A stretch of DNA of 64,000 bases from Pseudomonas kuykendallii (GCF_900106975.1 NZ_FNNU01000005.1:248001-312000); one strand, 5' to 3'; shown: positions 14,779-22,344, counted from the stretch's first letter. Translations and numbers: made by a program. Notes: a model not told the origin generated them from the letters alone.

Positions 14779-15037
14779 AGAAGAAATCCCGCAGCACCTG
14801 ATGGAGCTGCTGACGGAAGCGGAGCTGGCGAGCATCACCGGATATCGCCGCCCGCGGGAACAACAGCGCTGGCTCGACGCAGAGCGATGGCGCTACGCAC
14901 TAAGCGGAGCAGGCCGGCCCATCGTGGGCCGGTTCTACGCGCGATTGAAATTGGCCGGGCTGAACCCCGGCCTATTGCTGGCCGCGGCAGAGCGGCCACA
15001 TGATGAATGGCAAATGGACTTGGGAAAGGTGAAGTAG
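14771..15037 (+). CDS. DUF4224-type protein upstream of integrase
   Basis: The 88-aa protein starts at a GTG overlapping the previous gene. The segment LLTEAELASITGYRRPREQQ, with a following R-W-L helix, fits DUF4224, which has the pattern 'L-(S/T)-x-x-E-L-x-x-L-T-G-Y-x-x-x-x-x-Q-x-x-W-L'. Such genes are typically found directly before phage integrases. The stop TAG shares its last base with the GTG of the integrase (TAGTG). A role in directing integration or excision is plausible from position. Confidence 0.75.
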   Translation: MAEEEIPQHLMELLTEAELASITGYRRPREQQRWLDAERWRYALSGAGRPIVGRFYARLKLAGLNPGLLLAAAERPHDEWQMDLGKVK

Positions 15038-16107
15038 TGCGGCCGAAGACAAAGCAAAATCAGGACGTCTTGCCGCCCCGGATGATCGCCCGTACCCGGC
15101 GACTGAAGAGCGGCGACGTGTGGATTGGGTACTACTACAACGGGCGGGATGCGAAGGGTAAGCGGATTGAAATCCCGCTCGGCACCGATTTGGAGGCCGC
15201 GAAAATCAAGTGGGCCGCCCTGGAATCCAAGCCAGTAGAGAAGCCGGCACACCTTATGGGGGCACTGTTCGACCGGTATGAACGAGAGATTATCCCCACT
15301 AAAGCGCCCCGAACGCAGCGAGACAACCTAGCGGAGCTGCGACAGCTCCGCCCCGTGTTCGAGATGGCGCCAATCGAGTCGGTCACCACCCATCAGTTGG
15401 CACAGTATCGAGACGCTCGGTCGGCGAAGACCCGCGCCAATCGCGAACTCGCCCTGCTCTCCCACATGATGAACATCGCCCGGGAATGGGGGCTGACAAC
15501 ACGCGCAAACCCCTGCACGGGGCTCCGAAAGAACAAGGAAAAGCCCCGCGATTACTACGCAACACCCGAGGTCTGGGCTGCCATTTACAGCGTGGCGGTA
15601 ACCGAGCTGCAGGACGCTATGGACCTCGCCTACCTCACCGGCCAGCGGCCGTCTGACGTGCTGAAAATGCGAAAGCGCGACATCGTCGGCGACTACCTGC
15701 TGGTCGGCCAGGGGAAGACGCAGAAGAAGCTCCGTATCCGCCTGCAGGAAAACGGAGAGCCAACCGGGCTGGGACTGTTCCTGGAACAGCTGAAGGCCCG
15801 CCACATCGCTGAAGCGCGCATCACCGCCCCGCTGATCTGCAACGTCGACGGGCTTCGGCTGAGCTACGGAATGCTGCGCAACCGCTGGGACGATGCACGG
15901 GCGAAAGCGGCAGAGATTGCGTCGAAGGCCGGCGACGACGACCTGGCCGCGCTGATCCGTGCGTTTCGGTTCAGCGACATCAGGCCGAAGGCGGCGACGG
16001 AGATCGAAGACCTCTCCGCCGCAAGCCGGCTGCTCGGGCACACCAAAGAGCAGATCACCAAGACTGTCTACCGCCGCCTCGGCGAGGTCGTCAGCCCCAC
16101 CAAATAG
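15037..16107 (+). CDS. Tyrosine recombinase (phage integrase)
   Basis: The protein has 356 aa from the GTG that overlaps the upstream stop; the in-frame ATG at 15007 lies inside the DUF4224 gene. It has an N-terminal arm-binding region, then a core-binding helix bundle (about 75-165). The catalytic residues visible are Arg in TGQRPSDVL, Lys in GQGKTQKK, Arg in FRFSDIRPKAAT, His in LLGHT and Tyr in KTVYRR. The usual first His of H-x-x-R is Ser. It acts at the tRNA-Cys att site about 120 bp downstream. Confidence 0.93.
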   Translation: MRPKTKQNQDVLPPRMIARTRRLKSGDVWIGYYYNGRDAKGKRIEIPLGTDLEAAKIKWAALESKPVEKPAHLMGALFDRYEREIIPTKAPRTQRDNLAELRQLRPVFEMAPIESVTTHQLAQYRDARSAKTRANRELALLSHMMNIAREWGLTTRANPCTGLRKNKEKPRDYYATPEVWAAIYSVAVTELQDAMDLAYLTGQRPSDVLKMRKRDIVGDYLLVGQGKTQKKLRIRLQENGEPTGLGLFLEQLKARHIAEARITAPLICNVDGLRLSYGMLRNRWDDARAKAAEIASKAGDDDLAALIRAFRFSDIRPKAATEIEDLSAASRLLGHTKEQITKTVYRRLGEVVSPTK

Positions 16108-16112
16108 CCCCG

Positions 16113-16196
16113 AAATCGTTTCCGCAACCCACACTACCCCCCGCGTCGTTACTGGTCTCCAGAGGACCAAACGGCGCGAAGTTGCGGAAACGATTT
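16113..16196. repeat. 16-bp perfect inverted repeat between integrase and att site
   Basis: AAATCGTTTCCGCAAC (16113-16128) is the exact inverse of GTTGCGGAAACGATTT (16181-16196), with 52 bp between. A smaller inverted pair (TGGTC/GACCA) lies in the spacer. It begins 5 bp after the integrase stop and ends 33 bp before the tRNA remnant. Integrase arm-type sites or a transcription stop are both possible. Confidence 0.7.
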
Positions 16197-16229
16197 TCTG
16201 TAAGCAGTTGATCCCCCTGCCCTTTGTTT

Positions 16230-16277
16230 CGGATTGCAAATCCGTGTACGCCGGTTCGATTCCGACATCGGCCTCCA
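16230..16277 (+). pseudogene. 3' remnant of tRNA-Cys (att site, right junction)
   Basis: The segment has the anticodon stem-loop of tRNA-Cys (GGATT-GCA-AATCC, anticodon GCA), the variable region, the T arm (GCCGGTTCGATTCCGAC, with an imperfect stem), and the acceptor 3' strand ending in CCA. The D arm and 5' acceptor strand are missing: the sequence before it does not fold with it. This is the copy left at the far junction when an element integrates in a tRNA gene. The intact tRNA-Cys should lie left of the window. Confidence 0.88.
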
Positions 16278-16286
16278 TTATGAAAG

Positions 16287-16317
16287 CCCCGTAGATCAAG
16301 CATCTACGGGGTTTTTT
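16287..16317 (+). terminator. Rho-independent terminator after the tRNA-Cys remnant
   Basis: CCCCGTAGAT (16287-16296) pairs with ATCTACGGGG (16302-16311) across a 5-nt loop and is followed by six T. It would end transcripts from the integrase side and, before integration, those of the tRNA-Gly/Cys unit. Confidence 0.9.
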
Positions 16318-16366
16318 CTTTTCTGCGCCCCACTATTTCGGGACAACGGAAAGTGCCTAGGCAACC

Positions 16367-16395
16367 TTGCCTGCACCCGCCTCGCTGTATATATT
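16367..16395 (+). promoter_or_regulatory. Promoter of tRNA-Leu
   Basis: TTGCCT (16367-16372), a 17-bp spacer and TATATT (16390-16395) lie 39 bp before the tRNA. The GC-rich stretch after the -10 is typical of growth-rate-controlled stable RNA promoters. This separate promoter means leuZ does not depend on transcription from across the inserted element. Confidence 0.75.
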
Positions 16396-16434
16396 CCGCG
16401 CGTCGCCGCCAGGCGATCACGCTGTAGCGCTACC

Positions 16435-16521
16435 GCCCGAATGGCGAAATCGGTAGACGCAAGGGACTTAAAATCCCTCGGGGGTAACCCCGTGCCGGTT
16501 CGACCCCGGCTTCGGGCACCA
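16435..16521 (+). tRNA. leuZ: tRNA-Leu (UAA)
   Basis: The 87-nt cloverleaf starts GCCCGAA and ends TTCGGGC-ACCA, with a full acceptor stem. The anticodon loop is CTTAAAA in a GGGA/TCCC stem, giving UAA. A long variable arm (CGGGGGTAACCCCGTG) is typical of class II tRNA-Leu, and the T arm (GCCGGTTCGACCCCGGC) is intact. CCA is encoded. In Pseudomonas this gene follows tRNA-Gly and tRNA-Cys, which fits the tRNA-Cys remnant next to it. Confidence 0.97.
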
Positions 16522-16674
16522 TTCTCTCCGGCTTCGATGCCGCTGAGCAGTCCAAGTACCTTCCGAACCCAGCAACTCGACAGCTGGTTTTCTTCACGAA
16601 TCTTTCACCTTCACCGGCGTAGTCTTTCCTTCAACGCAAATGACTCCTTTGTGTTGCTGTGTGTTATGGCTCTT

Positions 16675-16702
16675 AGCCCGCCCTGTGCGGGCTTTTCTTT
16701 TT
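16675..16702 (+). terminator. Terminator after tRNA-Leu
   Basis: AGCCCGC (16675-16681) pairs with GCGGGCT (16687-16693) and is followed by a T-rich run (TTTTCTTTTT). The 150 bp between the tRNA and this hairpin show no gene. The 110 bp after it lead to the kinase gene. Confidence 0.85.
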
Positions 16703-16811
16703 CAGGTGTTACCGAACCAACCTTCCCACGCCGCTCGCATCACCCCTTCATGAGTGGGGATGGCGTCACTTGTTTGGAAAACAGCGCTCTTCGCCTGCAG
16801 TGGATATCGGC

Positions 16812-17996
16812 ATGCAACACTCGATAGCTTCAGACGTATCCGCCATTGGGCGGATCAGCGCGGTGCCTGCGATCCTGCAGGTCATCGCGGAGAGTACGGG
16901 GCTGCGTTTCGTCGCGGTGGCGCGGGTCACCAAGAGCGATTGGACGGCGTGCGCGGTGCTGGACCTGCTGGGCTTCGGGCTGGAGGTCAGCGACACGCTG
17001 GAAATCGCCACCACCCTGTGCAACGAGGTGCGGGGCTCCCGCGAGCCGGTGATCATCGATCACGCTAGCATGGACGAGCGCTACTGCACCCATCACACCC
17101 CACGCCTGTACAAGTTCGAGAGCTACATCTCCTATCCGGTGATTCGCGCCGACGGCAGTTTCTTCGGCACCCTCTGCGCGCTCGATCCCCTTCCAGCCAA
17201 ACTTTCCGAGCCCCACATCGTCGCGATGATGGCGTCCTTCGCACGGCTGCTGGCGATTCAGCTGGAGGCCGAGGAAGGCTTCCAGCGCACCGAAGCCGCG
17301 CTGCTGCTGGAGCGAAAGAACGCCGAGCTGCGCGAGCAGTTCATCGCGGTGCTGGGGCACGACCTGCGCAATCCGCTGTTCGCGATCGACGCCTGTGCGG
17401 AAATGCTGATGCGCAAACCGATGGATGAACGCACCGAGCGGCTGGTGAAACACATCGTGAGCAGCAACCAGCGCGCTTCGCAGTTGGTCGAGGACGTCCT
17501 CGATTTCGCCCGCGGACGCTTGGGCGACGGAATCCCGGTGAAGCTGCGAGAGTGCCCGAACCTGGCGGACAGCCTTCGTCACGTGGTTTCCGAGATTCAG
17601 CGGATTCATTCGGAACGGATCATCAATGCGAACATCGAGCGACTGGAAGGGTTTCGCTGCGACCCCGAGCGGATCGGCCAACTGCTTTCCAATCTGGTCG
17701 CCAACGCCATCGCCCATGGCGCGCAGGATGGAACGGTCGAGGTGAATATCGGGCGTAATGCGGGGGGCTTCAGCATCTCGGTGAGCAACCAGGGCGAGCC
17801 GATTCCGGCCAGCGTGCTCGAGCGACTGTTCCTGCCCTACTCCCGGCCGCTCAGCGATCTGCCGCGAGCCGGCCTTGGCCTGGGGCTGTACATCGCCAGC
17901 GAGGTCGCGCGTGCCCATGGCGGCAACCTGACGGTGACGTCGAGCCGCGAGGCCGGCACTACCTTCACCTTCCATCAGCCGCTGCAGAGCACATAG
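16812..17996 (+). CDS. GAF-domain sensor histidine kinase
   Basis: The protein has 394 aa from the ATG at 16812; a TTG at 16770 is a possible longer start. A GAF domain occupies about 15-155 (with YISYPVIRADGSFFGTLCAL). The dimerisation box FIAVLGHDLRNPLFAID carries phospho-acceptor His183. The ATPase domain has NLVANAIAHG (N box) and GLGLGLYIAS (G2). No membrane segment or signal peptide is visible, so it should be cytosolic. The convergent single-domain response regulator at 18252-18626 is a candidate partner. The GAF ligand is unknown. Confidence 0.9.
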   Translation: MQHSIASDVSAIGRISAVPAILQVIAESTGLRFVAVARVTKSDWTACAVLDLLGFGLEVSDTLEIATTLCNEVRGSREPVIIDHASMDERYCTHHTPRLYKFESYISYPVIRADGSFFGTLCALDPLPAKLSEPHIVAMMASFARLLAIQLEAEEGFQRTEAALLLERKNAELREQFIAVLGHDLRNPLFAIDACAEMLMRKPMDERTERLVKHIVSSNQRASQLVEDVLDFARGRLGDGIPVKLRECPNLADSLRHVVSEIQRIHSERIINANIERLEGFRCDPERIGQLLSNLVANAIAHGAQDGTVEVNIGRNAGGFSISVSNQGEPIPASVLERLFLPYSRPLSDLPRAGLGLGLYIASEVARAHGGNLTVTSSREAGTTFTFHQPLQST

Positions 17997-17998
17997 CA

Positions 17999-18022
17999 GA
18001 AGCCCCGCAGATGCGGGGCTTC
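17999..18022. terminator. Bidirectional hairpin between kinase and acidic-protein genes
   Basis: GAAGCCCCGC (17999-18008) pairs with GCGGGGCTTC (18013-18022) across a 4-nt loop. It lies 2 bp after the kinase stop and 9 bp before the stop of the convergent gene, so it can serve both. The T-tracts are short. Confidence 0.7.
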
Positions 18023-18031
18023 TCGGGCTGG

Positions 18032-18223
18032 CTACATCGGCCCCGGATCGGGGACCGCCGCGGGTACATCGGCCTCTTCGGTAAGGTTTTCCAGTACCTC
18101 ATCCGGCAATGGCTGGTCTTCGTCGATCTCGCTTTCGGTCTCGTCAAGATCGTTCAGCGGAGACTCATCGGCGTGCCACATCGGTAGCTGTGTCATCTGA
18201 GGCTGCGGTACGTAAGGGATCAT
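18032..18223 (-). CDS. Small acidic protein downstream of response regulator
   Basis: The 63-aa gene has an excellent GGAGGT site before its ATG. The product starts MIPYVPQPQMTQLPMW and continues as a strongly acidic, probably disordered chain (SPLNDLDETESEIDEDQPLP and on), ending in Pro-rich residues. No family is recognised. It lies 28 bp after the response regulator in the same direction and is probably in its transcript. A regulatory-partner role is conceivable but unsupported. Confidence 0.6.
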   Translation of the reverse strand: MIPYVPQPQMTQLPMWHADESPLNDLDETESEIDEDQPLPDEVLENLTEEADVPAAVPDPGPM

Positions 18224-18251
18224 GGTCACCTCCGGACAATCGATGAATCGG

Positions 18252-18626
18252 TCAGGCCGCCGAACCGACGAGCTGGTGAATAGATGCGTCCAGTTGCTCG
18301 AGCCTGAAGGGTTTGCTGACCAGTTGGGCATTCAGGCTCTTGAAGTTCTTCGCCGACCAGACTTCGTAGGGGTGACCGCTGATGAACAGCACCTTGATCA
18401 TCGGCAGCTTCTTCAGCGCAGCCTCCGCCACCATCATGCCGTTGGTGCCATCGTTCAGGCGGAAATCCGAGATCAGCAGGTTGATGTCGTCGTGTGCCTG
18501 GAGCACATCCATGGCCTGGGCGGTGTTGCCGGCGCCGTAAGCGTCATAACCACAATCGGCCAGGTGCTCCAGCAGCATGGAGAGAATATCGGGCTCGTCG
18601 TCTACGATCAGGACTGACTTGTGCAA
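18252..18626 (-). CDS. Single-domain response regulator (CheY-like receiver)
   Basis: The protein has 124 aa from a TTG start with AGGTG upstream. It has the receiver acidic pair DD (9-10) after VLIV, phospho-acceptor Asp54 in LLISDFRL, the Ser switch residue in VLFISGHP and the Lys of VSKPF. No output domain follows, so it should act by protein contact. It is convergent with the GAF histidine kinase and is followed by a small acidic-protein gene. Confidence 0.88.
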   Translation of the reverse strand: MHKSVLIVDDEPDILSMLLEHLADCGYDAYGAGNTAQAMDVLQAHDDINLLISDFRLNDGTNGMMVAEAALKKLPMIKVLFISGHPYEVWSAKNFKSLNAQLVSKPFRLEQLDASIHQLVGSAA

Positions 18627-18872
18627 AACAACACCTGCGAAAGGATGCGTCGGGCAATGGCACCCGGCTTCTCATAGAGTCACTGACCGCCATTTCCAGA
18701 AAGAGTCCCGTAGTAACAGGCAATTACCGGACGAACAGCATGCAGCTTCATAGGAAATCCCGCTTCGACGCAGGGCGGGCCGACGGGGTCTGGTTCCCCG
18801 ATGCCGATGGGCGCTGCACGGATCGGCAAAGCACCCTATCATGGCGGCCTGTCCGTAAGCCGCGTTCGAGCC

Positions 18873-19262
18873 ATGAAATTCGCCATCGCCCTGTTCGCTC
18901 CACCCCATGCGCCGTCGTCACGTCGCGCCCTTCGTTTTGCCGAGGCGGCACTGGCGGGCGGGCATCAGATCGTGCGGCTGTTCTTCTATCAGGACGGTGT
19001 GCACAACGCGTCCACCAATCCGGTAACCCCGCAGGACGAACTCGACCTGCCGGCCGCCTGGCGGGAACTGGTCGAGCGGCACTCGCTGGATGCTGTCGTC
19101 TGCATCGCCGCGGCCCTGCGCCGTGGCGTTCTGGATGAGGGCGAGGCGCAGCGTTACCAGCGCAGCGCAAGCGTAGCCGCGCCTTGGGAACTGTCCGGAT
19201 TGGGACAGTTGCATGAAGCGGCGCAGCTCGCCGATCGCCTCGTCTGTTTCGGAGGTCCGTGA
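18873..19262 (+). CDS. tusD: Sulfurtransferase complex subunit TusD
   Basis: The 129-aa protein is the first gene of the tusDCB-tusE set. It has the DsrE-like fold start (MKFAIALFAPP), the exposed region 'AEAALAGGHQIVRLFFYQDG' and the conserved active-site Cys in DAVVCIAAALRRG. TusBCD accepts sulfur from TusA and passes it to TusE, ending at MnmA for 2-thiouridine in tRNA; mnmA lies at 40605. The next gene overlaps by one base (TGATG). A TATCAT -10 lies at 18837-18842. Confidence 0.93.
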   Translation: MKFAIALFAPPHAPSSRRALRFAEAALAGGHQIVRLFFYQDGVHNASTNPVTPQDELDLPAAWRELVERHSLDAVVCIAAALRRGVLDEGEAQRYQRSASVAAPWELSGLGQLHEAAQLADRLVCFGGP

Positions 19263-19621
19263 TGGCCAAGTCGATGTTGCTGGTCTGCAGGCAGTCACCC
19301 TGGAGTGGCAGCGGCGCCCGTGAGGCCCTGGATATCGCCCTCGCTGGCGGTGCGTTCGATCTGCCGGTCTCGCTGCTGTTTCTCGACGACGGCGTGCTGC
19401 AACTGGCGACCGCGCAGCAGGCCGCCGCCGTCCAGCAGAAGGACCTGAGCGCCAACCTGCGGGCGTTGCCGATGTTCGGTGTCGACGAACTGTACGTCGA
19501 TCAGCGCAGCCTCGACGCCCGCGGCCTCTCCGCGGAGGCGCTCGACCTACCGGTGACGCCGCTGGACGATGCGGCGTTGCGCACCCTGCTCGATCGTTTC
19601 GACCTGCTGGTGACGCTCTGA
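19262..19621 (+). CDS. tusC: Sulfurtransferase complex subunit TusC
   Basis: The 119-aa DsrF-like protein starts MAKSMLLVCRQSPWSGSGAR and contains FDLPVSLLFLDDGVLQLA and a GVDELYVDQRSL stretch typical of TusC. GGAGGT 5 nt before the ATG decides the start over the in-frame GTG at 19259. It forms the TusBCD hexamer with its neighbours and is co-translated with tusB by a one-base overlap. Confidence 0.92.
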   Translation: MAKSMLLVCRQSPWSGSGAREALDIALAGGAFDLPVSLLFLDDGVLQLATAQQAAAVQQKDLSANLRALPMFGVDELYVDQRSLDARGLSAEALDLPVTPLDDAALRTLLDRFDLLVTL

Positions 19622-19920
19622 TGACCACCCTGCATCTGCTTTCCCATTCGCCCGTCGGCGATGACCGGTTCGACAGCTGCCTGCGTCTCCTCGGCAGCCG
19701 CGATGGTGTACTGCTCACCGGAGACGCCACGTACGCGCTGCGCGGCGACAGCCTGCCCGCGCGCGAGCTGGCCGCCTTGCCGAAAGGCTTCCCACTGTTC
19801 GCCCTCGACGAAGACCTGCACGCGCGCGGGCTCAGCGCTCCGGCACACTGCACGGTCGTCGACTATCCGGGCTTCGTCGAGCTGTGCGGCCGTTTCGACA
19901 AGGTGAATGGCTGGCTATGA
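19621..19920 (+). CDS. tusB: Sulfurtransferase complex subunit TusB
   Basis: The 99-aa DsrH-like protein starts MTTLHLLSHSP, the family's usual opening, and includes DGVLLTGDATYALR and a LFALDEDLHARGL segment. It is the small TusBCD subunit. Its stop overlaps the tusE start (ATGA). Confidence 0.9.
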   Translation: MTTLHLLSHSPVGDDRFDSCLRLLGSRDGVLLTGDATYALRGDSLPARELAALPKGFPLFALDEDLHARGLSAPAHCTVVDYPGFVELCGRFDKVNGWL

Positions 19921-20252
19921 GCAGCATCGACGTCGAAGGACGGAGCATCGCCCTGGACAAGGATGGCTATCTGGTTCGCCTGGATGACTGGTCGCCGGCG
20001 GTTGCCGCCGCCCTGGCCGAGCGCGAAGGGCTGGCGCTGCAGACCGCACACTGGGAAATCCTCGACCTGTTGCGCGCCTTCTATGCCGAGTTCCAGCTCT
20101 CGCCAGCCACCCGCCCATTGATCAAGTACGTGGCGCTCAAGCTGGGGCCTGAAAAAGGCAACAGCCTGCACCTCAACCACCTCTTCCAGGGTACCCCGGC
20201 GAAACTCGCGGCCAAGCTCGCCGGGTTGCCGAAACCGAGCAACTGTCTATGA
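19917..20252 (+). CDS. tusE: Sulfur carrier protein TusE (DsrC family)
   Basis: The 111-aa protein has the family core (DKDGYLVRLDDWSPAVAAAL, HWEILDLLRAFYAEF, P-x-x-R-x-L-I-K-Y) and the penultimate Cys (PSNCL) that carries the sulfur to MnmA. Only this C-terminal Cys is present, as expected of TusE rather than dissimilatory DsrC, which has a second one. It overlaps tusB and ybiB by 4 bp each, making one translationally coupled operon. Confidence 0.93.
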   Translation: MSSIDVEGRSIALDKDGYLVRLDDWSPAVAAALAEREGLALQTAHWEILDLLRAFYAEFQLSPATRPLIKYVALKLGPEKGNSLHLNHLFQGTPAKLAAKLAGLPKPSNCL

Positions 20253-21244
20253 GTCAGGCTATGAATCTGGTGACGCCCGCCGAACACCCTTTCGCCCATT
20301 ACGTGCGCATTCTCGGCAAAGGCAAGCGCGGCGCCCGAGGGCTAACCCGCGAGGAAGCGCGCGAGGCCATGGGCTTCCTGCTCGATGGCAAGGTGGAGGA
20401 CACCCAGCTTGGTGCCTTCCTCATGCTGCTGCGGCACAAGGAAGAAAGCGCCGAAGAGCTTGCCGGCTTCACCGAGGCGGTACGTGCTCGCCTTTCGCCC
20501 CCAGCCATTCCCCTCGACCTGGACTGGCCGACCTACGCCGGCAAGAAGCGCCACCTGCCGTGGTTTCTCCTGGCCGCCAAGTGTCTCGCCCGGCACGGCG
20601 TGCGCATCCTCATCCATGGCGCCGGTGCGCACACCGCCGGGCGCCTGTACAGCGAGCAACTGCTGGAACTGCTGGACCTGCCCTGCTGCGCCAACTGGGA
20701 CGAAGTCGCGCAAAGCCTCGACCGCGAGTCCATCGCCTTCATTCCGCTGGGCGCCTGGATGCCGGAGCTGCAGCGGATGATCGACCTGCGCAACATCCTC
20801 GGGCTGCGGTCGCCGATCCACTCGCTGGCCCGTGTGCTCAACCCGCTGGGCGCCAGATGCGGCTTGCAGAGTATCTTTCATCCCGGATACCAGGCGGTTC
20901 ACCGTGAAGCCAGCCACCTGCTGGGCGACACCTCCATCGTGGTCAAAGGCGACGGGGGCGAGATCGAAATCAACCCCGACGCCGCCTCGCACCTCTTCGG
21001 TACCGCGAACGGCGAAAACTGGGATGAGGATTGGCCGGCGCTGTCGGCACTCCGCCACGTCAAGCCGGAGCGCCTGGACCCCGCCCATCTGAAGGCCTTC
21101 TGGCTGGGCGAAGTGGAAGACAGTTACGGCCAATTGGCGGTGCTGGCGACCATTGCCCTCGGCTTGCGCGCCCTCGGTCGCACGCGCGACGAGGCCTTCG
21201 CCCAGGCGAAAACCTGCTGGGAAACCCGCAATCCATCGATGTAG
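20249..21244 (+). CDS. ybiB: YbiB/TrpD2-like nucleic-acid-binding protein
   Basis: The 331-aa protein has the anthranilate phosphoribosyltransferase (TrpD) fold, shown by TREEAREAMGFLLDGKVEDT, the helical start, HGVRILIHGAGAH in the phosphate-loop region and LARVLNPLGARCGLQSIFHP. The TrpD substrate motifs are changed, which marks the YbiB subgroup. E. coli YbiB binds DNA and RNA and is linked to the SOS response. It overlaps tusE by 4 bp. Confidence 0.85.
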   Translation: MSQAMNLVTPAEHPFAHYVRILGKGKRGARGLTREEAREAMGFLLDGKVEDTQLGAFLMLLRHKEESAEELAGFTEAVRARLSPPAIPLDLDWPTYAGKKRHLPWFLLAAKCLARHGVRILIHGAGAHTAGRLYSEQLLELLDLPCCANWDEVAQSLDRESIAFIPLGAWMPELQRMIDLRNILGLRSPIHSLARVLNPLGARCGLQSIFHPGYQAVHREASHLLGDTSIVVKGDGGEIEINPDAASHLFGTANGENWDEDWPALSALRHVKPERLDPAHLKAFWLGEVEDSYGQLAVLATIALGLRALGRTRDEAFAQAKTCWETRNPSM

Positions 21245-21326
21245 CCGATTCGTATGGGCAGTAACTTGCGCCATTCGATCGAACCTATGCCGGTAGACTC
21301 CTCTCCAATCTGAAATTGGCGAGGAT

Positions 21327-22331
21327 ATGACGATGGGGCTTCTGATCGACGGGCGCTGGCATGACCAGTGGTACGAGAACGGCGAGGACGGCCGTTTCAA
21401 GCGCGAGATGGCCCAGCGCCGCAACTGGATCACCGCAGACGGCGAAGCCGGCCCGAGCGGCAAACCGGGTTTCGCGGCCGAAGCCGGGCGCTATCACCTC
21501 TACGTTTCGCTGGCCTGCCCCTGGGCTCACCGCACGCTGATCATGCGCAGGCTAAAGGACCTCGGCGGGCTGATCGACGTCTCTGTCGTCGGATGGTTGA
21601 TGGCCGAGCAGGGTTGGACCTTCGATCGCGCCTACGGCTCCACCGGCGACCCGCTGGACGGCCTGGACTTCCTGCATCAGCGCTACACGCGCGACGACCC
21701 GAAGTACAGCGGCAGGGTGACTGTGCCCCTGCTATGGGACAAGCAGCGCGCGGAGATCGTCAGCAACGAATCCTCCGAGATCATCCGCATGTTCAACAGC
21801 GCCTTCGACGGCCTGACCGGCAACACGCTGGATTTCTATCCGCAGGCGCTGCGGGCGGAAATCGACGCGCTCAACGAGCGGATCTATCCGGCGGTCAACA
21901 ACGGTGTCTATCGCGCCGGGTTCGCCACCACGCAGAAAGCCTATTCGGAAGCCTTCGCCGAGTTGTTCGGTGAGCTCGACCGCCTCGACACCTTGCTGGG
22001 CGAACGCCGCTACCTGGCCGGTGAATACCTCACCGAGGCCGATCTGCGGCTGTTCACCACGATGATTCGCTTCGACGCCGTCTACCACGGTCACTTCAAG
22101 TGCAACCGCCAGCGCATCGAGGATTACCCGAACCTGTCCAACTGGCTGCGCGAGCTTTACCAGTGGGCGGGGATCGCCGAAACCGTCGACTTCACCCACA
22201 TCAAGGGGCACTACTACGCCAGTCACAAGACCATCAACCCGACCGGCATCATTCCGGACGGCCCCGCGCTGGACTTCCTGCGCCCGCACGATCGCGAGCG
22301 GTTGCCGGGCAAGGGCGTTTGGCAGGCGTGA
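21327..22331 (+). CDS. yqjG: Glutathionyl-hydroquinone reductase (YqjG/ECM4 family)
   Basis: The 334-aa protein is an Omega-class-like glutathione transferase. The catalytic Cys is in SLACPWAHRT of the thioredoxin-fold domain, followed by VPLLWDKQRAEIVSNESSEI, the cis-Pro and Ser-rich glutathione site. The C-terminal helical domain includes LAGEYLTEADLRLFTTMIRF. It reduces glutathionyl-hydroquinones. Spacing from ybiB is 82 bp, and GAGG precedes the ATG, so it probably has its own promoter. Confidence 0.92.
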   Translation: MTMGLLIDGRWHDQWYENGEDGRFKREMAQRRNWITADGEAGPSGKPGFAAEAGRYHLYVSLACPWAHRTLIMRRLKDLGGLIDVSVVGWLMAEQGWTFDRAYGSTGDPLDGLDFLHQRYTRDDPKYSGRVTVPLLWDKQRAEIVSNESSEIIRMFNSAFDGLTGNTLDFYPQALRAEIDALNERIYPAVNNGVYRAGFATTQKAYSEAFAELFGELDRLDTLLGERRYLAGEYLTEADLRLFTTMIRFDAVYHGHFKCNRQRIEDYPNLSNWLRELYQWAGIAETVDFTHIKGHYYASHKTINPTGIIPDGPALDFLRPHDRERLPGKGVWQA

Positions 22332-22344
22332 ATCGGCCGGCGCC

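Larger units (their letters stand above)
1..16277. mobile_element. Right (integrase) end of a phage-like integrated element in tRNA-Cys
   Basis: The segment carries an Xre repressor with a divergent early region, an Ogr/Delta zinc finger, a primase-helicase, two DNA methyltransferases, a DUF4224 gene and a tyrosine integrase. It ends at a 3' tRNA-Cys remnant, the usual footprint of integration into a tRNA gene. No capsid, tail or conjugation gene is visible, because the left part lies outside the window. The gene set resembles the regulatory and replication arm of P2-like Pseudomonas prophages, but a satellite or other integrative element is possible. Confidence 0.85.

Noticed and set aside
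15007-15036. ATG at 15007 as the integrase start
   Set aside because: It lies inside the DUF4224 gene, with no ribosome site. The GTG at 15037 directly overlapping the upstream stop fits the packed gene series.
16230-16277. An intact tRNA-Cys gene
   Set aside because: Only the anticodon arm, T arm and 3' acceptor are present; the upstream bases cannot form the 5' acceptor strand or D arm.
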